A stretch of DNA of 43,994 nucleotides from Peptococcaceae bacterium (GCA_024655825.1 JANLFJ010000025.1:1-43994), one strand, 5' to 3'. Positions 33,490-42,258 are shown, counted from the stretch's first letter. The notes: generated by a model not told the origin, from the sequence alone. Numbers and translations: made by a program.

Positions 33490-34347
33490 ATGGACACAAC
33501 TTTGAGAAAACGCATTCAAAACCATTACCAGAAAATGAGCAGCAACCATAAACTGATCGCCGGCTACCTGCTGGAGAACTATGACCAGGCTGCTTTCATG
33601 ACCGCGCAGCAGCTTGGTGAAACCCTTGGGGTAAGCGAATCAACCGTCATTCGCTTTGCCACCTCCCTCGAATATGACGGTTACCCCCAGCTTCAAAAAG
33701 ACCTCCAGTGCATGGTAAAAAACAAGATTTCTACAGTTGAGAGGCTGCACCTTTCCCTGGAAAGCAAGCAAAGGAATATCCTGGAAAGGGTTTTTAACAC
33801 GGACATAAACAATATCAGGCGCACAATGGAAGAGATTAACCCGCAGGATTTTAAAAAGGCGGTCAATGAAATCATCGAAGCGCGCAGCATTTACATTATC
33901 AGCCTGAGAAGCGCCACTTCGCTGGGGCAGTTTCTTCACTTTTACCTTAACCTCATCCTGAAAAATTGCCGGGTTGTCAGCGGCATGTCGGTATTCTTCG
34001 AAGAACTGGTAGCAATAGGACCCGAAGACCTGGCCATCGGCATTTCCTTTCCCCGCTACAGCAGGCAAACCATCGAAGGGTTGAAATACGCCAGGGAAAA
34101 AGGGGCCCGCACCATTGCCATAACCGATTCGGTAACGTCCCCGCTGGCTGAACACGCGCACTACGTTCTTACCGCCCACAGCGCGATGACTTCGTTCATC
34201 GACTCTTTTGTCGCACCCTTAAGCGTGATCAACGCCCTCATTATCGCGGTCGGCACCCAGGAAAGCGAAAAAACGGCGCAGGCTTTAAGCATGCTGGAAG
34301 AAATATGGGATACTTTCAAAATCTACTACACGGGCAACGGCGACTAG
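33490..34347 (+). CDS. RpiR/MurR-family transcriptional regulator
   Basis: 285 residues: an N-terminal helix-turn-helix domain (about 1-77, QQLGETLGVSESTVIRFATSL) and a C-terminal SIS domain (about 125-260) that binds phosphosugars in many members but other ligands in some. It converges on the BKACE-type gene, and the two stop codons share the bases CTAG at 34344-34347. It probably controls the adjoining aminotransferase / BKACE and transporter genes; a palindromic region at 36570-36609 between those divergent units is a candidate operator. The ligand is unlikely to be a sugar in this context, but that is inference. Confidence 0.9.
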   Translation: MDTTLRKRIQNHYQKMSSNHKLIAGYLLENYDQAAFMTAQQLGETLGVSESTVIRFATSLEYDGYPQLQKDLQCMVKNKISTVERLHLSLESKQRNILERVFNTDINNIRRTMEEINPQDFKKAVNEIIEARSIYIISLRSATSLGQFLHFYLNLILKNCRVVSGMSVFFEELVAIGPEDLAIGISFPRYSRQTIEGLKYAREKGARTIAITDSVTSPLAEHAHYVLTAHSAMTSFIDSFVAPLSVINALIIAVGTQESEKTAQALSMLEEIWDTFKIYYTGNGD

Positions 34348-35174
34348 TGCTGCCTTTTTTTCAAGCCCAGTATTTGCCTGGCCTCCGCGGGAGTTGCTAT
34401 TTCACGCCCCATAGCCAGCGCGATTTTTTTTACCCGGCGAACCAGATCAACATTTGTGGCCAGAACCCCCTTGCGGTAATAAATGTTGTCTTCCAGCCCT
34501 ACACGAACGCTCCCGCCCAGCGCAAGGGCTACAGCGGAAAGAGAAACATGGTCTTTGCCAATGGCGGAGACGGTCCAGGTCACACCCTCGGGTAAATTTT
34601 CGTAAAGGAAAAAGAGCTGCTTCGCGCTCGCCGGCTGGGAACCCGGGACGCCCAGGACCAGGTTGATCTGGAGAGGCCATTCAAGCACACCCTTTTTTAC
34701 CAGCTGCAAAGCGTTGAACAGCATGGCGGTGTCAAAGACCTCGATCTCCGGTTTGACGCCGTATTTTTTCATCTCACCAGCCAGGTAGGCAATGGTTTCG
34801 GGGTCGTTGAAATTGGCCGACGTAGGAAAGTTCGACGAGCCGGTCGCCAGGCTGGCCATCTCCGGCGCAAGGCAGATCATCTGGCCCCTTTCTTGATATG
34901 ATTTGCCCGCGCGCCCGCCGGTGGAAAGCTGGGTAATAATATCGCAGTTTCTTTTCGCCTCAAGGCAGGCCAGTATTTCACGATACACGTTGACATCCGA
35001 AGTCGGCTTGCCTTCCCTGTCCCTGGCATGTATATGGGCCACCGCGGCCCCCTCCTCCCAGCACTCGTAAATCTGGTCGGCTATTTCCTGCGGAGTAACG
35101 GGTAAATTTGGGTTCATTTCCTTGGTCGGGACATTCCCCGTAGGCGCAACCGTAATGATTACCTTGTTCTCCAT
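34344..35174 (-). CDS. BKACE-family beta-keto acid cleavage enzyme
   Basis: 276 residues of the DUF849 / 3-keto-5-aminohexanoate cleavage enzyme (Kce) family. The Zn ligands are His48 and His50 in HIHARD and Glu228 in VRVGLED, close to His46, His48 and Glu230 of Kce. These enzymes condense a beta-keto acid with acetyl-CoA to give acetoacetate and a new acyl-CoA. ATG 35174 after AAAGGAGGG is preferred; the frame runs eleven codons further upstream. It lies 29 bases after an aminotransferase gene. A combined route, in which a beta-amino acid is transaminated to a beta-keto acid that this enzyme cleaves, is the natural reading. Confidence 0.9.
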   Translation of the reverse strand: MENKVIITVAPTGNVPTKEMNPNLPVTPQEIADQIYECWEEGAAVAHIHARDREGKPTSDVNVYREILACLEAKRNCDIITQLSTGGRAGKSYQERGQMICLAPEMASLATGSSNFPTSANFNDPETIAYLAGEMKKYGVKPEIEVFDTAMLFNALQLVKKGVLEWPLQINLVLGVPGSQPASAKQLFFLYENLPEGVTWTVSAIGKDHVSLSAVALALGGSVRVGLEDNIYYRKGVLATNVDLVRRVKKIALAMGREIATPAEARQILGLKKRQH

Positions 35175-35203
35175 CCACAAGGCCCTCCTTTGTTTCTTGT
35201 TTA

Positions 35204-36541
35204 TCACCTGTATCCGGCAAGTGTGTTCGCGAACTCGGCAAAACCCGCCTCCATCCTCTCCACCAGCTCGTCAACTTCTTCTTTCGTAATAATCAACGGC
35301 GGCGCGAGCAGGAACTGGTCACCGTTTTCACCGTCGGCCATCCCGCCGCCGGGATAAACGACAACCCCGTGCTTCATCAAGGTAACGGTAATCTTTTCCG
35401 CCAGGCCCAGCGATGCGGGAAAAGGTTCTTTTGTCGCCTTGTCTTTGACCAATTCAACACCCTGCAGCAGTCCTTTGCCGCGCACATCGCCCACGAACCA
35501 AAAAGGAAGAAGTTTTTCCTGCAATTGTTTGAGCATGTAATCCCCTACAGCGCGCACGTTTTCCAGTATATTATCCTCGATGAGCGTTTTGATGACCGCT
35601 ACCGCCACAGCTGCGGAAAGCGGGTTCCCTCCATACGTGTGCCCGTGGACAAAAGCGCCCGACCCACGCTTGAATGTGTCATAAATCTCGTCTTTGGCCA
35701 GGACAGCGCCCAGGGGAGAATATCCGGCGCTCATTCCCTTGGCCGAGCAGATCATATCCGGTATTACGCCAAAATCCTCAATGGCAAAGATGAAACCCGT
35801 TCTGCCGTACCCGGCCATCACCTCGTCGGAAATAAAGAGTATATCGTAGTGGTCGCAGATCTGGCGGATAACCCTGAAATAGTCCCTGTGAGGCACCAGC
35901 GCGCCGCTCGCCGCGCCCACCACCGGCTCGGCAATGAAGGCCGCTATTGAATCTGCGCCTTCCGTTTTTAATACCCTCTCCAGATCAAGGGCGCAATGCG
36001 CTCCGCAGGTCTCCACCTGCTTATCGAACGGGCAGCGGTAGCAATACGGCGCGGCGATGTGCGGGAAATCCAGCAGGAGCGGCGTGTATTTTTTCCGGCG
36101 CCTGTCGCCGGTCATGGAAAGAGCGCCGATGGTGTTCCCGTGATAACTGTGCCAGCGGGAGACGATGCGGTACTTGGCAGACTTCCCGTCCCGCTCCAGG
36201 TAATACTGCCGGGCCATTTTCAGGGCGGATTCCGTCGCTTCTGATCCCCCGGAAACAAGGTACAGCTTGTTCAGTGTGCCGGGAGCCAGGCTGGCGACAA
36301 GGTCCGCAAGCTCCTTAATTGGCGCCGAAGTCCACCGGGAAAGGTGACAGAAAGCAATCTTTTCCGCCTGTTCGGTCATGGCTTTAATAATACGGGGATG
36401 ACCGTGGCCCAGGTTGGAAACGGCTGCACCGGCGCAGGCGTCGATATAGCGGTTCCCCTCCTTATCATACAGGTATATGCCTTTCCCGCAGGCGATCTCA
36501 GGGTAATTCCTTTTCAGGTTGCGGTAAAAAACATTATCCAT
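35204..36541 (-). CDS. Class III PLP-dependent aminotransferase
   Basis: 445 residues. The PLP lysine is Lys268 in CSAKGMSAGY, the cofactor Asp239 is in ISDEV, and SGGSEA (98-102) and HGHTYGGNP are the phosphate and substrate loops. Fold type I class III enzymes move amino groups from omega- or beta-amino acids, amines or ornithine-like substrates. Four cysteines at 167, 170, 179 and 183 form a local cluster seen in some close relatives. The ATG has GGGAGGAAG upstream. The promoter appears to lie in the AT-rich palindromic region at 36570-36609. With the BKACE-type gene it forms a two-gene operon, suggesting a beta-amino acid substrate. Confidence 0.9.
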   Translation of the reverse strand: MDNVFYRNLKRNYPEIACGKGIYLYDKEGNRYIDACAGAAVSNLGHGHPRIIKAMTEQAEKIAFCHLSRWTSAPIKELADLVASLAPGTLNKLYLVSGGSEATESALKMARQYYLERDGKSAKYRIVSRWHSYHGNTIGALSMTGDRRRKKYTPLLLDFPHIAAPYCYRCPFDKQVETCGAHCALDLERVLKTEGADSIAAFIAEPVVGAASGALVPHRDYFRVIRQICDHYDILFISDEVMAGYGRTGFIFAIEDFGVIPDMICSAKGMSAGYSPLGAVLAKDEIYDTFKRGSGAFVHGHTYGGNPLSAAVAVAVIKTLIEDNILENVRAVGDYMLKQLQEKLLPFWFVGDVRGKGLLQGVELVKDKATKEPFPASLGLAEKITVTLMKHGVVVYPGGGMADGENGDQFLLAPPLIITKEEVDELVERMEAGFAEFANTLAGYR

Positions 36542-36569
36542 AACACTCTTCCTCCCGGCATGATTACTT

Positions 36570-36609
36570 TTCCTTCATTATACATTATATTATGAAGGAA
36601 TTCCATCAT
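36570..36609. promoter_or_regulatory. Palindromic operator candidate between divergent units
   Basis: TTCCTTCAT (36570-36578) and ATGAAGGAA (36592-36600) are perfect inverted arms. The second arm also starts an 18-base palindrome ATGAAGGAATTCCATCAT with a single mismatched pair. A minus-strand TATAAT overlaps the first arm. Three related half-sites over the aminotransferase promoter fit a repressor site, and GGAATTCC-centred sites are known for RpiR/MurR regulators. The remainder of the gap up to 36806 is AT-rich and includes a TATAAT at 36755-36760 facing the transporter genes. Confidence 0.6.
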
Positions 36610-36806
36610 CAGATTAAAAATTTATTATTTTTTTACGACTTCTTCTCTTATGCTCTTACTTCTGTCAATTTTAAAAGAATAGACTTGTTTTACAGGTCTT
36701 TTTTTCATATTAAGAATTTTTTAAAACAAGATGGATTTCCTGCATCCTTTATTGTATAATGAAGTATATGATTCACAAATAAATCTTGGGAGGAGGAGGT
36801 ATCTTT

Positions 36807-37850
36807 ATGTCCAAAAGAAAAATGGCCGTGCTTGTGCTCCTGCTGTTTATCGCCAGCATAGCTGTTACCGCCTGCAGCGGCAGCGCCCCGGCTAAAAAGG
36901 AGGAACCCAAACCAGAAGCGCCCAAAAAACTGCAGCTCAACATTATAACCGGCTCTACGGGCGGAACATACTTTGCCCTGGGCGGGGCCATGGCCAATAC
37001 CTGGAGCAAGTATCTCACCAATGCCCAGATAACATCCCAGCCGGGCGGGGCATCGGTGGAAAGCATCAACCGTGTTAACGCCGGTGAAGTCGACCTGGGC
37101 ATGGCAATGAACAACATTGCTGACGACGCCTGGAACGGCAAGGGTTCGTTCAAGTCGCCCCTGAAGAATTTCAGGACTATAGGGGTCATTTATCCCGAGG
37201 TTTACCAGGGCGTTGCCTTAAAAGAAAGCGGGATTAAAAGTCTTAAGGACATTAAAGGCAAAAAGGTTGCCGTCGGTCCCGTCGGCAGCGGCACGGCCGT
37301 CTTAAGCGAAGCGGTGTTCGCCGAAGCCGGAATTGACATCAAGAAGGATATCAAAGCCGAATTCGCCGCGTTTGGCGATGCGGCCAACAAAATGAAAGAC
37401 GGCCAGCTTCAGGCCAACTTCGGGGTCTTGAGCTGCCCGGCCGCCGCGATTCAAGACATCATGACCGCCCGCAAGATAGAAATCATTGAAATCAAAGGCG
37501 AACTGTTTGACAAGATCAAGGCCAAGTACCCGTTTTTCAGCCAGTATAAAATTCCGGCCGGAACGTACGGCAATACGGAAGACAAGTATACCATCAACTG
37601 TATGGCCGCCCTGTATGTAAAGCCTGATTTGCCGGAAGATGTCGTGTACGACATCACCAAAATCTGGTATGAAAAAACTGCCGAAGTGGCTCAAGCACAC
37701 GCCGCCGCTCAATGGATGGCCGACGAACTGAAAGCCGGCAGGTTGGAAACCGCTCTCTCCGGCATCACAACGCCTCTGCACAAAAGCGCTTACAAATACT
37801 TCGTCGAGAAGGGAATAAAAGTCCCTGACAGCATTAAACCTATTGACTAA
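36807..37850 (+). CDS. TAXI-family TRAP transporter solute-binding lipoprotein
   Basis: 347 residues. A lipoprotein signal ends in TACSG, so the mature protein is anchored outside the membrane by Cys24 or so. ITGSTGGTYFALGGAMANTWSK and QPGGASVESINRV are hallmarks of the TAXI (TRAP-associated extracytoplasmic immunogenic) family, and the remainder follows the usual two-lobe pattern. It captures a carboxylate-type solute for the fused permease encoded downstream. ATG 36807 has GGAGGAGGAGGT ten bases upstream. The ligand is unknown; the neighbouring aminotransferase, BKACE and amidohydrolase suggest an amino-carboxylate or cyclic amide. Confidence 0.92.
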   Translation: MSKRKMAVLVLLLFIASIAVTACSGSAPAKKEEPKPEAPKKLQLNIITGSTGGTYFALGGAMANTWSKYLTNAQITSQPGGASVESINRVNAGEVDLGMAMNNIADDAWNGKGSFKSPLKNFRTIGVIYPEVYQGVALKESGIKSLKDIKGKKVAVGPVGSGTAVLSEAVFAEAGIDIKKDIKAEFAAFGDAANKMKDGQLQANFGVLSCPAAAIQDIMTARKIEIIEIKGELFDKIKAKYPFFSQYKIPAGTYGNTEDKYTINCMAALYVKPDLPEDVVYDITKIWYEKTAEVAQAHAAAQWMADELKAGRLETALSGITTPLHKSAYKYFVEKGIKVPDSIKPID

Positions 37851-37863
37851 ACTGACAGGGGGT

Positions 37864-37894
37864 GGAGGCCGGGCAACTTCTATGTCCGGCCTCC
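37864..37894 (+). repeat. Intercistronic hairpin after the binding-protein gene
   Basis: GGAGGCCGG and CCGGCCTCC form a perfect 9-bp stem with a 13-base loop; no T-run follows. It covers the ribosome site of the next gene and the candidate start ATG lies in the loop. Such hairpins often protect the abundant binding-protein message or reduce translation of the following gene. Confidence 0.65.
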
Positions 37895-38433
37895 TATTTA
37901 TGAAAAAAGTATTTATTATACCTGCCTTGATCGTCTTGACAATAATATGCTTTTGGCCCATATATGTATTAGAGGTAAGGGTTGACGGCACTGAGGAGCT
38001 TGTTTACCAGCAGCCGGCAAAAAAAGGAGAAATTTTTGACGTGGCCTGGACCCACTCGGTGACCCTGCAGCCCGTGATTGAAACCTATAAACTGGAAGCG
38101 CCCGGCAGGATCCCGCTCGTCCGGATGGTTTTTGACGACTTTGGGCCCAACCTTCCGGCACGTCCCGAGTTCAATCAAAAGTGGACCATCTCCGGCGGTA
38201 AGTACATCGTTACCAACTATGACCGGTACTTTGAAAGGGTCCCTGTCGTCATCGGGGCTATCACCGCCAATCACACCCTCAGGTATGACGGAAAAGAAGT
38301 CCGGCTTAAAGACGTATACCGGCCGGGAGGATACGTGCATATTGGCCTGGTAAGAACCCCCCCGTTCCAGTATTTACTTAAGGAGGTTGAAATATGGCTC
38401 AGAAATTGGTTGAGCAATCTCCAGGAGAAATGA
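37882..38433 (+). CDS. DUF1850 protein linked to TAXI-TRAP transporters
   Basis: About 183 residues, with a signal anchor near the N-terminus (VFIIPALIVLTIICFWPIYVL) and a small extracytoplasmic domain with WTHSVTLQPVIETYKL. DUF1850 proteins are regularly encoded between the TAXI binding protein and the fused permease; the function is not established. The start is uncertain: ATG 37882 lies in the loop of a hairpin with GGAGG 14 bases upstream, and ATG 37900 is an alternative with no clear site. The C-terminus overlaps the permease gene by 40 bases. Confidence 0.82.
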   Translation: MSGLLFMKKVFIIPALIVLTIICFWPIYVLEVRVDGTEELVYQQPAKKGEIFDVAWTHSVTLQPVIETYKLEAPGRIPLVRMVFDDFGPNLPARPEFNQKWTISGGKYIVTNYDRYFERVPVVIGAITANHTLRYDGKEVRLKDVYRPGGYVHIGLVRTPPFQYLLKEVEIWLRNWLSNLQEK

Positions 38434-40394
38434 CTAACCACGAGATGATCGATCAAGAAACATCAGCAAAAATTCTGGCCAAGTATGACCGTGAATTTGC
38501 GTACCGCCGCTTGAAAGGACCCGTGGCAACATTCTGCTTTATACTGGCGGTGTTATGGGCGCTTGCCCAGTTATACACAGCGGCTTTCGGGGTGTTTCCC
38601 TCCACGCTGCAGAGAGCCCCGCACGTCGGGGCCGCATTAATGCTGATTTTCCTGCTGTACCCGGCCAAAAGGGGTTCCACGAGCAACAAGATACCTTTTT
38701 ATGATTATATCTTGGCCTTGTTGGGCTTTGCAGTCTCCGCCTACCACGTCGTCTTTTACGAGGAACTGGTCTGGCGGGCGGGAGTTTACACGCAGCTGGA
38801 CGCAGCGGTCGGCGTAATCGCCGTCCTGCTTGTCCTGGAGGCCACCAGAAGAATCGCCGGGCCGGTCATCGTCACCCTGGCGGTCTTTTTCCTGCTCTAC
38901 GCTTATTTCGGCAGCTACTTCCCCAGTTTTATGGCGCACAAGGGACTGAGCATCAAAAGGATTGCCGTGTTCCAGTGGATCAGCACCGAAGGCATCCTGG
39001 GAATTCCCATTGCCGTTTCGTCCACCTTCATTTTTTTATTTATGCTCTTTGCGACCTTTCTTAAAAAGACCGGTATCGGGGACTGGCTGACCAGCATTGC
39101 CGTGGGAGTGACCGGAGGCGCGGTCGGCGGGCCGGCCAAGGCGGCGGTAGTGGCCAGCGCCGCCCAGGGCACGGTTTCCGGCAGCTCCGTCGCCAACACG
39201 GTGGGAACCGGTTCGGTGACCATTCCCCTCATGAAAAGCATCGGCTATCGCCCGGAATTTGCCGGGGCGGTTGAAGCAGCCGCCTCAACAGGCGGGCAGT
39301 TGATGCCCCCGATCATGGGAGCCGCTGCCTTCGTCATGTCCGAATTCCTGAACATCCCTTACGGCCAGATCGCCCTGGCGGCCGCCATCCCCGCAGTTCT
39401 TTACTTTACCGGCATTTTCATCACTGTGCACCTGGAAGCAGTAAAAACGGGGCTCACCGGCATTGCCAGGGAAAAACTTCCCGACTGGAAACGGGAATTA
39501 AAAAGAAAATGGTTTCTATCCACTCCCATCATCGGGATAGTATGGCTCCTGATAAAGGGGTACACTCCTATGATTGCCGCGTTTATCGGCGTTTTGCTCT
39601 GCATAGGCGCGTCAATGATCCTCAAAGAGACCCGGATATCGCTCTGGAATATCATCAAAGCCCTGGAAGAGGGAGCCAGGTCTGCCCTGCCCGTCGTTGC
39701 GGCCTGCGCCACGGCCGGGATCATCGTCGGCGTCATTACCCTGACCGGGCTGGGCTTAAAGATGGGCGGCGGCCTCCTCTCCCTGGCGGGCGGCAGCATT
39801 CACCTGACCATGTTCCTGACGATGATCGCCTCTCTTATCCTCGGTATGGGCGTGCCGACGACAGCAAACTACATCATCCAGGCCACCGTCTCCGCACCCG
39901 CCCTGGTCAAGCTGGGAGCAGCCCCCATTGCCGCCCACCTGTTTGTCTTTTATTTCGGGATCGTGGCTGACATCACTCCTCCCGTGGCCCTGGCCGCCTT
40001 TGCCGGTTCCGGAATAGCCCAGTCGAACCCCTTAAAAACCGGGGTAGAGGCATCCAAGCTCGGCGCCGCGGCCTACCTTGTCCCCTACATTTTTGTCCTG
40101 TCTCCCGTCCTGGTGCTGGTCAGGCCGGAAGGCGCGACAACCCTGGTTTTCCTCCTCCTGATACTGAAAGCGCTGGCCACCGCCCTGATCGGGATGCTGG
40201 GCATCGGCGGGGCGACAACAGGGTATTTTGTCACCAACGGCCGCTGGTATGAACGCCTGCTCCTCTTTATCGGGGGCGTTTCCCTGATCGACCCGGGCGC
40301 CCATACCGACATAGCGGGTCTCATCTTGCTTGCCGTTGTTTGGCTGCTGCAAAAAAGAAGAACCGGGAAGCATAAACCCGGCCTTGCTAAATAA
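38394..40394 (+). CDS. TRAP transporter fused 4TM/12TM permease
   Basis: 666 residues, fusing the small DctQ-like and large DctM-like membrane subunits in one chain, as usual for TAXI systems. At least sixteen hydrophobic segments are visible. Characteristic stretches include GGPAKAAVVASAAQGTVSGS and GMGVPTTANYIIQA. It uses an ion gradient, commonly sodium, to import the solute delivered by the binding protein. The ATG has AAGGAGG seven bases upstream within the DUF1850 gene. The C-terminal tail (about 30 residues) is basic. It converges with the amidohydrolase gene, 23 bases away. Confidence 0.93.
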   Translation: MAQKLVEQSPGEMTNHEMIDQETSAKILAKYDREFAYRRLKGPVATFCFILAVLWALAQLYTAAFGVFPSTLQRAPHVGAALMLIFLLYPAKRGSTSNKIPFYDYILALLGFAVSAYHVVFYEELVWRAGVYTQLDAAVGVIAVLLVLEATRRIAGPVIVTLAVFFLLYAYFGSYFPSFMAHKGLSIKRIAVFQWISTEGILGIPIAVSSTFIFLFMLFATFLKKTGIGDWLTSIAVGVTGGAVGGPAKAAVVASAAQGTVSGSSVANTVGTGSVTIPLMKSIGYRPEFAGAVEAAASTGGQLMPPIMGAAAFVMSEFLNIPYGQIALAAAIPAVLYFTGIFITVHLEAVKTGLTGIAREKLPDWKRELKRKWFLSTPIIGIVWLLIKGYTPMIAAFIGVLLCIGASMILKETRISLWNIIKALEEGARSALPVVAACATAGIIVGVITLTGLGLKMGGGLLSLAGGSIHLTMFLTMIASLILGMGVPTTANYIIQATVSAPALVKLGAAPIAAHLFVFYFGIVADITPPVALAAFAGSGIAQSNPLKTGVEASKLGAAAYLVPYIFVLSPVLVLVRPEGATTLVFLLLILKALATALIGMLGIGGATTGYFVTNGRWYERLLLFIGGVSLIDPGAHTDIAGLILLAVVWLLQKRRTGKHKPGLAK

Positions 40395-40417
40395 CGCTTG
40401 TGTTTTGGGCCTTGAGT

Positions 40418-41620
40418 TCAGATCAGGCAACGGCCGCCGTCCACCAGCAGCCTGCCGTTTTTGATCACATAAAGGCACTGGGCCTGGTTGATGATTGTTT
40501 CCTGGGCAGAGGGAGCGTCAAATACCACCAGGTCCGCCTTTTTATTCTTTTCCAGGCCGTAATCCTTCAGCCTCATGGCCCTGGCCGCGTTAACCGTACC
40601 CATTTTGTAGATTTCCACAAGCTCTTCATCCGTCTGAACTCCCAGCAGTTCCGCCAGCAGCAGCATGAAATAAACAAGATTGGCGCTGCCCAAAAAGGCG
40701 AAAGTGTTGCGGATGTTGTCGGTCCCGACGGCGACATTGACGCCGCCCTGCACCAGTTCACGCACGCAGGTGAGCCTGATGCGCTGGGGCAGCACAACGA
40801 CGGAAAGGCCCGCTTCTTTGACCTTCTTTATTGTCTCGTCTCTCACCTTTTTTTCCACATGGGCAATTCCTATGACGTGTCCTGCCGCCACCCTTCCCTG
40901 GTAGCCGCATTCAACCGTTTTTTGCACGACATAGGGCAGGGCGAAGGCCTCGGGGGTGTCCGCGTTGTCCAGGTGCATATCGACATCGCAGTCAAACTCC
41001 CTGGCTATTTGAAACATCCGGTCAACCTGCTTTTCCGGGCTTGACGGCCATACTCCCCTGTTGACATTACCGCCGATTACATCGGCCCCTGCTTTCAGTG
41101 CTTCGATAACATACTCTTCGCATCCCATTTCCATGGAGCCTGGGGAATTAAACCAGCCCTCCTGGGCAAAAGCGATGGTTTGAAGGTCCAGCCATTCTTT
41201 TGCTTCCTTTTTGGCGCTGAGCATGCCTTCAACCGCCCGCATTTCCACCAGGGGATCCGCTTCGACAAAAGTCCTGATCGCCGTAGTCCCGGTTTTTACG
41301 GCCATTTTTATCACCTGCAGGGAGCGGTTTTTGACATCCTCCGCCGTCATCGTCTTTTTGATCTCCCGGGTGGCGACGATTTTTTCCGACAGGGTGCCGC
41401 GCCTGAGATTAGGAGAAAAACGGTCATAAAGCAGGGCTTTGTCAAGATGGGCATGGGGATTGACCAGCCCCGGGGAAACAAATTTTCCCCCCGCGTCTAT
41501 TTCTCTTTTCCCGGCAACCTGCAGGTTCTCGCCAATATCCGCTATCCTGTCCCCTTTGACGGCAATATCCACAATCCCTTGATAACCAAAGGCTCTGGCC
41601 TTTCTGATCAGCAAATCCAT
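40418..41620 (-). CDS. Metal-dependent amidohydrolase, cytosine-deaminase-like
   Basis: 400 residues, amidohydrolase superfamily. The metal ligands of the CodA group are present: His56 and His58 in NPHAHLDKA, His216 in DMHLDNAD, and Asp301 in GTDN; His248 in AGH is also kept. However, the residue three after His216, the proton-shuttling Glu in cytosine deaminase (HxxE), is Asn219, so cytosine deamination is doubtful. Substrate is probably a cyclic amide or a related C-N compound. The ATG has AAGGAGGAG upstream. It lies 35 bases behind cobO on the same strand without a visible terminator, but functionally it belongs with the adjoining transporter and aminotransferase genes. Confidence 0.83.
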   Translation of the reverse strand: MDLLIRKARAFGYQGIVDIAVKGDRIADIGENLQVAGKREIDAGGKFVSPGLVNPHAHLDKALLYDRFSPNLRRGTLSEKIVATREIKKTMTAEDVKNRSLQVIKMAVKTGTTAIRTFVEADPLVEMRAVEGMLSAKKEAKEWLDLQTIAFAQEGWFNSPGSMEMGCEEYVIEALKAGADVIGGNVNRGVWPSSPEKQVDRMFQIAREFDCDVDMHLDNADTPEAFALPYVVQKTVECGYQGRVAAGHVIGIAHVEKKVRDETIKKVKEAGLSVVVLPQRIRLTCVRELVQGGVNVAVGTDNIRNTFAFLGSANLVYFMLLLAELLGVQTDEELVEIYKMGTVNAARAMRLKDYGLEKNKKADLVVFDAPSAQETIINQAQCLYVIKNGRLLVDGGRCLI

Positions 41621-41655
41621 TATTTCTGCTCCTCCTTGCCCGGGTGCTGTCCACG

Positions 41656-42243
41656 CTAGTTTTCGATACCCTTTCTCGCTTCCACACCCCTGGTATAGTA
41701 GTGCTTAACCTCCCTCATCTCCGTAACCAGGTCCGCCTTCTCAATCAGCTCCGGTGTAGCGCCGCGCCCCGTCAGGACAAGCTCTACGCCTTCGGCCCGT
41801 TTCTCGATAAGGTCCTTTACCTTTTCCCAGTCAACCAGGCCAAAATGCAGGGCCACATTCAGTTCGTCCAACACCACCATGTCGTATTCGCCGCTTTTCA
41901 CGGCCTGCGCGGCCCGTTCCATTCCCCGGTTAATCAGTTCTACGTATTCCCGTGGAGGCTGACCCGGCGGGAATATAACCGCCTTCTCGCGCCATTTGGC
42001 CAGCTCTTCCTCAGGCATCGACCCTTCCTTGACCACAAAAAACGGCTTGCCCACCGTCTCCAGGGTGAGATTGGGCGATATTCCCGGAAGTACTTTGTGC
42101 TCGCTATATGCCCTGGCCTTCATGAACTGGAGAAAAAGCACCTTTTTCCCCGCTCCCAGCGCCCGGATGGCCAGGCCGATGGCTGCCGTCGTCTTGCCTT
42201 TGCCGTTTCCGGTGTAAACCTGCACATAACCTTTCTGTCCCAC
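41656..42243 (-). CDS. cobO: Cob(I)yrinic acid a,c-diamide adenosyltransferase
   Basis: 195 residues, the CobA/CobO/BtuR type. The P-loop GNGKGKTT is at 12-19, and VLDELNVALHFGLV and VLTGRGATPELIEKADLVTEM are diagnostic. It adds the adenosyl group to reduced corrinoids in coenzyme B12 synthesis or salvage. Third gene of a leftward cluster behind the radical SAM and TPR genes; no other cobalamin genes are in the window. A B12-dependent mutase (for example methylmalonyl-CoA or methyleneglutarate mutase) would need its product. Confidence 0.93.
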   Translation of the reverse strand: MGQKGYVQVYTGNGKGKTTAAIGLAIRALGAGKKVLFLQFMKARAYSEHKVLPGISPNLTLETVGKPFFVVKEGSMPEEELAKWREKAVIFPPGQPPREYVELINRGMERAAQAVKSGEYDMVVLDELNVALHFGLVDWEKVKDLIEKRAEGVELVLTGRGATPELIEKADLVTEMREVKHYYTRGVEARKGIEN

Positions 42244-42258
42244 GTCAAACCTCCGTTC

